The position numbers were made by a program, and so were the translations under genes. 64,000 bases of DNA, taken from NCBI RefSeq assembly GCF_018294505.1, contig NC_057809.1, forward strand, positions 510,178,741-510,242,740. Direction: 5' to 3'. The stretch's first letter is position 1. Each line of letters starts with the position of its first letter. Source of the stretch: Triticum aestivum. Lineage: Eukaryota; Streptophyta; Magnoliopsida; Poales; Poaceae. Below, piece by piece: positions 56,427 to 64,000 of the stretch. Below the pieces are notes generated by a model, which was not told the DNA's origin, did no database searches, and worked only from the letters and a program-made list of their open reading frames with translations.

Positions 56427-58115
56427 TGTAGGATCGAAAGTATGTCTAGAGGGGGGGTGATTAGACAACTTGACCAAATAAAAATCTATCCTTTTCCCAA
56501 TTCTAGTCTTTGGCAGATTTTAGCTATCTTAGCACACGTCAAGAAATCTTAACACAATTCAAGCAAGTATGCAAAGAGTCTATGAGTAGCGGAAAGTAAA
56601 GCATGCAACTTGCAAGAATGTAAAGGGAAGGGTTTGGAGAATTCAAACGCAATTGGAGACACGGATGTTTTTGTCGTGGTTCCGATAGGTGGTGCTATCG
56701 CGCATCCACATTGATGGAGACTTCAACCCACAGAGGGTATAGGTTGCGCGAGTCCACGGAGGGCTCCACCCACGAAGGGTCCCCGAAGAAGCAACCTTGT
56801 CTATCCCATCATGGCCATCGCCCACGAAGGACTTGCCTCACTAGCGGTAGATCTTCATGAAGTAGGCGATCTCCTTGCCCTTACAAACTCCTTGGTTCAA
56901 CTCCACAATCTTTGTCGGAGGCTCCCAAGTGACACCTAGCCAAACTAGGAGACACCACTCTCCAAGAAGTAACAAATGGTGTGTTGATGATGAACTCCTT
57001 GCTCTTGTGCTTCAAATGATAGTGTCCCCAACACTCAACTCTCTCTCACAGGATTTGGATTTGGTGGAAAGATTATTTGAGTGGAAAGCAACTTGGGGAA
57101 GGCTAGAGATCAAGATTCATATGGTAGGAATGGAATATCTTGGTCTCAACACAAGTGTAGGTAGTTCTCTCTCAGAAAATATAGGTTGCAAGTGTAGGTA
57201 TGTTCTGATGGCTCTCTCTTCGAATGAAGAGTGGGTGGAGGGGTATATATAGCCTCCACACAAAAACTGACAGGTACACATAATTTAACAATCTCGGTGA
57301 GACCGAAGTGAAAGACTCGGTCAGACCGATTCAGCAAACCTAGTGACCGTTAGGGTTTTCGGTGGGACTGAGATGCAACTCGGTAGGACCGATATGGTTA
57401 GGGTTAGGGCATAACGTAATCTTGGTGTGACCGATTACACAATCTCAGTGGGACCGATTTTGGTAATAAACTAACCAGAGAGTTGGTCAGGTAAACTCGG
57501 TGGGACCGATCGCTCATTTCAGTGGGACCGAAATGTTACGAAAAGAGAAACATAGAGTTTACATTGCAATCTCGGTGGGAGTGATCGCTCATCTCGGTAG
57601 GACCGAAACGTTACGAAGGGAAACAGAGAGATTACAACCCCATCTCGATGTGACCGAAATCCCTATCGGTGACACCGATTTGCCTAGGGTTTGTGGCAGT
57701 GGCTATGACATTTGAAACTCGGTGGCGCCGGATAGAAAGAATCGGTAGGGCCGAGTTTGACTTTTCGTTTAGGTCATATGTGGATGTGGGAATGTAGTTG
57801 AGGGTTTTGGAGCATATCACTAAGCACTATGAAGCAAGAACCTCATTAAACAACACCTCATCCCTCCTTGATAGTATTGGATTTTCCTATAGACTCAATG
57901 TGATCTTGGATCACTAAAATATAAAATGTAGAGTCTTGAGCTTTGAGCTTGAGCCAATCTTTTTTTCCTTAATATTTTGAGGGGTCCACATTCCTCATCC
58001 ATGCCATGCCATTCATTGAGCTTTTCTTGAAATATTAATCTTGGAATAGCATTAGCTCAATGAGCTATATGTTGTTAGGAATTACCAAAACCACCTAGGG
58101 ATAGTTGCACTTTCA
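56427..58115 (-). repeat. LTR3 of the gag-only Copia array (5' LTR)
   Basis: 1689 bp; on the minus strand it starts TGAAAGTGCAACTATCCC and ends TCGATCCTACA. It is flanked on the right by the target duplication CTATG (58116-58120). Confidence 0.92.
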
Positions 58116-58120
58116 CTATG
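58116..58120 (+). other. Right target site duplication CTATG
   Basis: It matches 44738-44742, after which the Athila LTR resumes. Confidence 0.85.
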
Positions 58121-58656
58121 TGTTAATGCTTTGGTCCGGTACTCTATTAAAAGGAGGCCTTAATATCCCTTAGTTTCCGCTAGGACCCCGCTGCCACGGG
58201 AGGGTAGGACAAAATATGTCATGCAAGTTCTTTTCCATAAGCACGTATGACTATATTCGGAATACATGCCTACATTACATTAATGTATTGGAGCTAGTTC
58301 TGTGTCACCCTAGGTTATGACTGTTACATGATGAACCACATCCGGCATAATTCTCTATCACCTATCCATTGCCTACGAGCTTTCCATATATTGTTCTTCG
58401 CTTATTTACTTTTCCGCTGCTGTTGTTACAATCACTACAAAATACTAAAAATATTACTTTTGCTACCATTACTTTTGGTACCGTTACCACTACTATCATA
58501 TTACTTTGCTACTAAATACTTTGCTGCAGATATTAAGATTCCAGGTGTGGTTGAATCGACAACTCAGCTGCTAATACTTGAGAATATTCTTTGGCTCCCC
58601 TTGTGTCGAATCAATAAATTTGGGTTGAATACTCTACCCTCGAAAACTGTTGCATT

Positions 58657-58995
58657 GGCGTAAACCGCGCTACAGATATAATTGTAGCAGTAGTGCGTCT
58701 AAAGATAAAATCGCTACTACTAAAATTCCCACTGCCAAGCTGATAGGCTACACATAGTAGTAGCGATCTACTGCGAATAGCGCTACTTCTAGTTGGTTTG
58801 TAGCAGCGCGTTTACGCAGAAAGGCGCTACTGCTAAAGGAAATAAAATTAAATGGAAAGCAAATAGAAAATTAAATGAAAATGAAAGAAATAGAAAAAGG
58901 AGAAAGGAAAAGAATAAAATGTAAATAAAAATAAATGAAAAAGGGAAAAAGAGAAAGGAATAGCAGTAGCGCACTTCCCAGAATGCGGTACTACT
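58657..58995. repeat. CACTA subterminal repeat region (left side)
   Basis: It carries several 'gtagcagtagtgcg', 'cgctactactaa' and 'gcgctactgcta' units in both directions plus an A-rich, G/A-biased stretch (58840-58960). Such arrays are transposase binding regions in CACTA elements. Confidence 0.65.
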
Positions 58996-59354
58996 ACTTT
59001 TGACTTAACCGCGTGGTTTTTTCCTCCCCGCGGCCACTTCCCCCAAATCCAAACTACTCCGTTGTCGCCGCTGCCGTTGCCCGTCGGCCGCCGCGTGCTC
59101 TCCCGTCGCTCTCCGCACACCCTCGACGCCGCCCCCGACCACGGATTCGATGCCGTCCCCGACCCCGACCTCGACGCCGCCCCCAACCTCGATGCCGCCC
59201 TCCTCCGTGCGCCCGAGCCCCAACCCCGACCTCGACGCCTCCTGCCCCTCCCTCGCCGCAGGCACCCGAGGTGAGCACGCCTACTCCTCCCCCTCCCCTA
59301 CCTCTGCATAGGGTTCTTCAAATTTGAATTGCATCAAATTAGTTAGGGTTCATC

Positions 59355-59657
59355 TAGGGGTGGAAACGAATTAGATGTTTTCTTGATTCGAAACAGATAC
59401 GAATTATAGCGACATATTGTTTAAGTGTCTTAGTCAATAGCTATGTGACATGAAGTATTCAACTTGTCACATATAATAAGTCAATGATAAATAGGTTTAT
59501 GAATAAACACTATTGTAATGCATAATAATTTCTAGGATTAATCATAAAACGAGTAAAATTTGACCACTTATTTGACTTTTAAGTTGGATAATTTGAATAT
59601 CCGATCAAATAAGAATATCGGATATTTTGGATTATCCGCTACCACTTTCCACCCCTA
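59355..59657. mobile_element. hAT-type MITE
   Basis: 303 bp with termini TAGGGGTGGAAA and TTTCCACCCCTA, flanked by perfect 8-bp duplications GGTTCATC at 59347-59354 and 59658-59665. The 8-bp duplication is the hAT signature. It is AT-rich with no ORF, and inserted in the presumed first intron of the CACTA-borne gene. Confidence 0.88.
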
Positions 59658-59665
59658 GGTTCATC

Positions 59666-59840
59666 AAATTAGATGGTAATTAGGGCAGTAGTTCCTAGGT
59701 ACTAATTAGTTAGTAAGAACTAGGTACTAATTAGGTACTAGTTTAATTTTATTTATAGTAAGTTTATTTTTAGTAAGAACTAGTTGAATTAATAGAACTA
59801 GTTGAACATGTCACATTCTTGTTATTTTTTAAGTTAAAGC
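59666..59840. other. Intronic DNA of the CACTA-borne gene
   Basis: AT-rich with short direct repeats of 'taagaactagg(t)' and 'tagtaagaactag'. No gene is seen. Confidence 0.5.
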
Positions 59841-60264
59841 AATTATTCTCGCATCGACATCGATGATGCCTATCCCGCATCCTCGTCGTCGACTCGGTGG
59901 AGGACACCTGCTTGACCAGATGGGCCATGTCTGGGACTGGGCTCCACCGGGCTGGTACTGGGAGGCACTACCTACGGGGGGTGCAGCTTGGTGAGGAGCT
60001 AGCCCGCCATTGACCCGAACCTTCTTTGGTGACGGTCGCATGGGCCAATGATGGTGCAGAGGCTTGAGGACCCCGCGGAGGTGGTACGTCACCATGTCAG
60101 CGAGGAGGACGCGCACGTCCGTCGCTACTTGTTTGCGTTGGAGTATAGGTTCTCCCATACCTGGCAGGTTCTCCAGGGATCTCACTAGAGCTATGATCCT
60201 GTGATGGTTCCTTCTCTTTGGGTGTCCACCACCCACGCCGATACCCGTCGTGCGCTAGGGTCTT

Positions 60265-60757
60265 AGTTGTATTAGTGATGTTATATGTATGATACTACTC
60301 GGGATGTATTAGTGATAATATTCGACGATGTATGGACGCATGAGAAGATTTACTTTTGCTTATTGAATGCATGCTAATTTGAATACTTATTTATTTTACG
60401 ATTTGGTTTTGCTTATTGAATGCTCATGTCAATATGAGTTCTATAAGATATTTTGAAATGTATATCTTGTGTTGCTCAAATAGGATATGTGCTTGCCCAA
60501 GTGGCCGGTCATGTTTGCAGGTTACACCTCCGAGTGGCCTATGTTTTGCTGGAGTGTTGATTCATTTCCTTTTCGGAAAATTTCAGGCGCTTGATATGTC
60601 CTATTTTAGCAAAGGTCATGCCGGATTTTTTTCGTGAATTTTGGGATGACTTGTGCCAGAATATGTAGGAAATATCGAGTGCCCCGGATTTGTGTGTTGA
60701 CTATCCTGGTAGTTTCCTTCGATCGATTTTCAATTAATGTGTCAACTATGAACATAG
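60265..60757. other. Intergenic or intronic DNA in the CACTA element
   Basis: No supported coding sequence. It lies between two exon-like blocks of the decayed gene and is AT-rich. Confidence 0.45.
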
Positions 60758-61990
60758 GAAATTCCTGATGACGAAAAGGATTTCGGTATTTGCGAATACT
60801 GCGAAGACGAGCGCGGCCTGTGCGACAGAATCTTCCTAGATGATGATAGGCGCTTCAACATCAAGTTGTATGAGAACTTTGAAGTGGATACAATAAGTCA
60901 CAATGACAAGTCTTTTTTCGTAATTAAGCATGACATCTGCTTCATTTGCTTCAACTTATAATTTGATTTTTTTTTACTATTCTACTAGCGTATCCCCTGC
61001 CATGCAAGAGTTTTTGTCTTGGATAAGATAGGTTTCAGTCCTATGAAAACTACTATGGAGGTAAAGAGAGTTTACTTGAAGACCGAGCATGGTTATACTT
61101 TCCATGCAAAATTATACAACGCAGACACCTACACCTATTTTGAATGCAAAACTTGGCAAGCACTATGCAAGACTTATGCATTTGAGCCTGATATGGTTAT
61201 CACCTTTGATATTCGTCCGGAAGATGATATTGAAGGTAATATCGACATCTGGGTCGATGTGCACACGCCTCCAGTTATACCATTATGTAGTTTCTCAACC
61301 ATATTTATGTCTTCGATATTGTTTATTCAAAAATAGTTGACAACTAATTTCTATTGACAGCTTATTTCTGTTCAAGCAAACATGTCTAGCTCTTGGTAGA
61401 CAGGACCTACTACTGCCTGAGGGCTGAACTATACTGCGAGGAGATAAGTCATTATGTTTCATGGCTTGAGGATCTTCATACTGTCAAGACAAATTATTTT
61501 TCTGGACTTAAAAATCTTAGTACTCAAAACGTGCGACCAATAGTGTTCGTACTGAACTACTGTAACATCTATTTAGGAAAGATGGTAAGATCTTTACTAT
61601 TTGTCCTCAGTGCATCTTTTGCATACATTATTTTTAGCTAAACTTCATTGCTAAGTATGTTGCTATACGATGTTCTTCAACAGGGACTCCCGATGAATGT
61701 TGTGCCTCATTGAATCAAGACTAAAGGTCGCATGAGAATTGTTAGGTTACGGCCAAGACATCCTACAATGCACTTGAGTGCTTTCAGGATTTCCAATAGC
61801 AAGGAATGCTTAATAGTGAAAGACTGGAGCAAAATTGTGAACGATCGCAGAGAAGTACTAGGGGGCAGCAATTAGAAGCGTAGCCCACGATTAGGATACA
61901 GGTTCATCTACATGCTCCAACTTGATGAAGCAGGAGTGCTACACGTGTTTTATGCTATTTTAGATGAGAGAGAGAAGCAGGAGTGATTAG

Positions 61991-62227
61991 CTAGCTAGAA
62001 ATGAGTTATGATGATCAAATAGCTAGTGTTGGTGGTAATGACTATGATGATGATTATTAGCTAGTGTTGGTAGTGATTAGATATAGCTACCGCAGCTAGT
62101 GTTGGTGGTGATTAGCTAGCTAGAATGAGTTTGAAGATGATGATGTGTGCTACACTATGACTATGATGATTAAATAGCTATTGTTGGTGGTAATGACTAT
62201 GATGATGATTAAATAGCTTGTGTTGGC
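61991..62227. repeat. Direct repeats 'gattagctagctagaa / agtgttggtggt' in the CACTA interior
   Basis: Repeated 'tagctagtgttggtggtaatgactatgatgatgatta'-like units of varying length occur from 61990 to 62225. They look like slippage-expanded 3' flank of the decayed gene. Confidence 0.6.
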
Positions 62228-62355
62228 GGATTAGATTCAAGTGGAGCCAACATGTGGTGCACATCGAAAGTACTACTAGTCCAAACTAGATCAAGATTGG
62301 ATTAGTAGTATACTTTTGACATGCACCACATGTTGCCTCCACTTGAACCTAATCC
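62228..62355. repeat. 128-bp foldback beside the CACTA terminal region
   Basis: The arms 62228-62282 and 62299-62355 are reverse complements with a few mismatches around a 16-base loop. The right arm is part of the sequence shared with the CACTA fragment at 40978-40992. The arm sequence includes CAACATGTGGTGCA. Confidence 0.88.
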
Positions 62356-62683
62356 ACCTTCATTTGACACACTGTTATGGACATATTGATATAACAACCT
62401 CATGATTGGTTTTATACCTAAATTTGTATAACGGCGTATAAATACACTAAAAATGAAAAATGAAAAAATAATACTAGTAGCGATGGACAGGAAACATGCT
62501 ACGACTAGTTAGATTAGCAATAGCGCTGGAGTAAACACGCGTTGTGGCTATATGTCTTAGCAGTAGCGTCTGCCGCACGCGCTACTGCTAAGTAATACCT
62601 GTAGCACCTTACTAGTAGCGCGGTTCCCCGCGCTACTAATAGGCATGAAACCCACGCTACTACTAGGCTTTTCCCTAGTAGTG
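62337..62683 (-). repeat. CACTA right terminal and subterminal region
   Basis: In reverse it reads CACTACTAGGGAAAAGCC followed by multiple 'gtagcgcg' and 'cgctactgcta' units and an A/T-rich stretch. It is colinear with 40644-40992. Confidence 0.85.
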
Positions 62684-63019
62684 CATTGTTAACGCACAAG
62701 TGGGGTTACACTTTTACATAAAGCATTGTTGTGTTCACACCATTAGAGTTGCTTTAGCTCAGTTGATTAGAAGAAAGCTCCCCCTAGATGTGATATCCCT
62801 CCTAAGAGGGATGAACTAACCTTGGGTTTTGTCAATGATGACTTCATGCAGGTATTGAAGATGTGGATGCTCAATGTTCATGTAGATCATGTGGAGTAAT
62901 CCATTGGAGTGAGTTGCACTTTCAATACCTACACGGGTTAGTCCCACAAGGAACAAACAAGGATATCCATAGACATAGAGTGATGTTCGCATAATATGAT
63001 GTCCATGAAGGAAATAGGT
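62684..63019. other. Internal noncoding DNA of the third gag-only Copia copy
   Basis: It matches 47941-48269 downstream of gag in family orientation. No gene is seen. Confidence 0.7.
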
Positions 63020-64000
63020 TACCTTGTCCCTTGTCTTACCAACAAGAGGGTTTGTGACTCCTTGAACTAGTGCAAGATGTGGAAGTTGTTTGCACCTGTC
63101 CTCGCCAAAATGATATGAGTGAAGTATATTGGCAGAGTCACCCTTTCGAACTCTCTAGTTCTTCTTCTTCGGGATCCACATTATCTTGATGGGAATCCTT
63201 GGAGTTGTAGTCGTACTTGATGAGGTAAAACTTGATGTAGTGTTGGGAACCCACTTGACCAAGGCCTTAGGAGCTCCTTCAAATGCATCAATCTCCTCTT
63301 GAAGCTTGTCCTTGCCTTTTTGCTTGTGGTCTTGTGGTGGAAGATCATCGTGAGCTTGTGTTCCTTGGAAAGAAGTAGTATCATACTTCTCTTATTGAGG
63401 AACAAACTTCGTCTTGGGGTATTGATCTTCTTCCCACTCAACTCCATTGGCATTGAACTTTCGTTCAAAACCAATCCCGTGATTCTTCCGGTGCCTTCCT
63501 TGCTTGCGTACAATTTCCTCAAATTGCTTACTCCCGGCAAGGCTCTTGTAAACACCTTTATCTATAATTCCCTTCAATAAGCTATTTTCTTGCTCAAGTG
63601 TAACTTGGCTAAGAGAATCATTAGTGGAATCAAGAGAACTACTAGCGGCAACAACATTGGATTTAACATGAATATTGTTACTACTAGAAGAAGAATCCTT
63701 CTTACTCTTGTTGCTAGACTTAACTTGTGGCATGTAAGTAGAGAAGAGTAAACGCTTGGCAATGTAAGATAATTTTTCTGGCGAAGATCATCATTGATTT
63801 CTTTTAAGAACCCATGCTCTTGCTCAAGGTTGATCTTTTCAAAGCGTAACTCCTCATGAGTCTTTAAAAGCTCTCGATGATTTTCCAAGGTAGTTTCATG
63901 AGCTTACTTAAGAGAGTTTAGTTCTTTAGTTAGACGCTCAATCTCCTTCTTATCATCATCATCATTCGATTTATATTGATTAGCATGATTAATAGCAAAT
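63020..64000 (-). pseudogene. gag: Copia-type Gag C-terminal part, third copy
   Basis: It encodes the coiled-coil and Ser/Asn-rich tail of the same Gag ('MPQVKSSNKSKKDSSSSSNN' at 63733, 'GRHRKNHGIGFERKFNANG'). A stop lies near 63393, and a further shift near 63770 breaks the frame. The N-terminal domain and zinc knuckle are outside the window. Confidence 0.78.

Larger units (their letters stand above)
44743..58115 (-). mobile_element. Gag-only Copia-type element with three LTRs and two internal regions
   Basis: On the minus strand: LTR3 (58115-56427), internal 2 (56426-52301), LTR2 (52300-50632), internal 1 (50631-46407), LTR1 (46406-44743). Each internal region starts with a TGGTATCAGAGCC primer site and ends with a polypurine tract. 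Each encodes only Gag; no protease, integrase, RT or RNase H motif is present, so it is non-autonomous (TR-GAG-like). The outer LTR ends are flanked by CTATG on both sides, showing that the whole 13.4-kb array sits at one insertion site. Confidence 0.92.
39572..58656 (+). mobile_element. Athila-type Gypsy retrotransposon, degenerate, with nested insertions
   Basis: Pieces in plus order: C-terminal gag/protease start (39572-40643), a CACTA fragment (40644-40992), the extra ORF that follows pol in Athila elements (40993-41913), a long 3' noncoding region, polypurine tract (43871-43884) and 3' LTR (43885-44742 resuming at 58121). Pol, the 5' LTR and the 5' part of gag are missing. Assignment of gag and ORF parts to one element is inferred from order, strand and family type. 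Confidence 0.7.
43885..58656 (+). repeat. Athila 3' LTR, split by a nested Copia array and truncated
   Basis: LTR sequence runs 43885-44742, is interrupted by the element at 44743-58115, and resumes after the duplicated CTATG at 58121. It ends near 58656 at 'gaaaactgttgca', short of the usual terminus, where CACTA sequence takes over. It contains a possible TATA segment ('ctatatattcg', near 44203). Confidence 0.75.
59000..61990 (+). pseudogene. Decayed multi-exon gene carried by the CACTA element, possibly B3-like
   Basis: Likely exons: a GC-rich first exon ending 59270 with donor GTGAGC; 59841-60264 ('MVQRLEDPAEVVRHHVSEED', stops present); 60758-60893 ('CEYCEDERG' with a CX2C pair); 60989-61285 ('RIPCHARVF...WQALCKTYAFEPDMVITFDI'); 61361-61584 ('RPIVFVLNYCNIYLGKM', donor GTAAGA); and about 61684-61985. 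Acceptors before 60989, 61361 and 61684 end in AG. The donor after 60893 is AT instead of GT, and in-frame stops occur in several exons. The 'F..GM.VTFDI' pattern is reminiscent of B3 DNA-binding barrels. I recall similar uncharacterised Triticeae proteins. Confidence 0.45.
58657..62683 (+). mobile_element. CACTA transposon, left end truncated
   Basis: The right terminus is the reverse complement of CACTACTAGGGAAAAGCC at 62666-62683. Subterminal 'gcgctactgct' type repeats fill 62470-62683 and also 58665-59000. No transposase is present: the interior holds a decayed multi-exon gene. The left terminus is replaced by Athila LTR at about 58656. The three bases after the right end are CAT; no left partner survives. 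Confidence 0.8.
62684..64000 (-). mobile_element. Third partial internal region of the gag-only Copia family
   Basis: It is colinear with 47941-49220 of internal region 1 but clearly more diverged. It begins directly at the CACTA right terminus and runs off the window, so LTRs are not seen. It appears to be the target into which the CACTA element inserted. Confidence 0.85.

Noticed and set aside
59062..59274. A small proline/arginine-rich protein gene
   Set aside because: GC-rich DNA gives open frames on both strands. The segment is better read as the first exon or leader of the CACTA-borne gene, ending at a splice donor.
59829..60236. A 135-codon minus-strand protein
   Set aside because: The plus strand of the same segment encodes recognisable peptide blocks of the decayed CACTA-borne gene, so the minus-strand frame is its shadow.
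40644..62683. One 22-kb CACTA element with long terminal inverted repeats spanning all the nested elements
   Set aside because: The two ends match each other over ~345 bp as the same end in opposite orientation, longer than CACTA terminal repeats. The flanks differ (Athila gag on the left, Copia internal on the right) and the flanking triplets TAT and CAT do not match. Two separate CACTA copies fit better.

Overview
The window is transposable-element DNA from a large grass genome. The organism is almost certainly a member of the Triticeae (wheat, barley, rye or Aegilops type). The main reason is the LTR at 37848-39571, which I recognise from its first ~700 bp and its terminus as the BARE/WIS/Angela type of that tribe. 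An Athila-type Gypsy with its 'aagcttgggggagt' polypurine tract and a CACTA transposon with 'gcgctactgct' subterminal repeats fit the same origin. I see no ordinary host gene, rRNA, tRNA or CRISPR array. Family names come from recognition of sequence, not from a database search.

Region 1-30852 is a mosaic of four broken copies of one Ty3/Gypsy element of the Tat lineage: Gag-PR, then RT, RNase H, a second archaeal-type RNase H, and integrase. Copy A (1-8821) is on the minus strand. Copy B (8820-17829) is on the plus strand and meets A head to head. A single LTR (17830-19206) follows, then copy C (19207-26750, plus strand). Copy D (26751-30852, minus strand) meets C tail to tail. Between integrase and the 3' LTR each unit carries a separate gene on the opposite strand to gag-pol. 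It is split into four exons with recognisable splice sites, and encodes an N-terminal plant-mobile/'gypsy-type transposon' type domain followed by a long Ala/Glu/Lys-rich coiled coil. Every copy is damaged, mostly by C-to-T type changes.

Region 30853-39571 is an Angela/BARE-type Copia element arranged as internal fragment - LTR1 - full internal - LTR2. Its polyprotein (33873-37814) is interrupted by one stop codon, located at the catalytic glutamate of integrase. LTR1 has lost about 0.9 kb, including the TATA box.

Region 39572-58656 is a degenerate Athila-type Gypsy: gag remnant, a CACTA fragment (40644-40992), the extra ORF downstream of pol, a long 3' noncoding region, and a 3' LTR. Nested in that LTR is a minus-strand, gag-only Copia-type element (44743-58115) with three LTRs and two internal regions, flanked by a 5-bp target duplication CTATG. 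Its LTRs and internal region carry arrays of the dyad TCGGTNNNACCGA.

Region 58657-62683 is the right part of a CACTA transposon carrying a decayed multi-exon gene, a small hAT-type MITE with a perfect 8-bp target duplication, and a foldback next to the terminal inverted repeat. From 62684 to the window end there is part of another gag-only Copia copy.

Three unrelated LTR families here each show an internal-LTR-internal arrangement, pointing to repeated unequal recombination or template switching. The most unusual content is the spliced antisense gene of the Tat element, a stop codon conserved between protease and RT, and the gag-only three-LTR element with its dyad arrays and a second promoter-like block.
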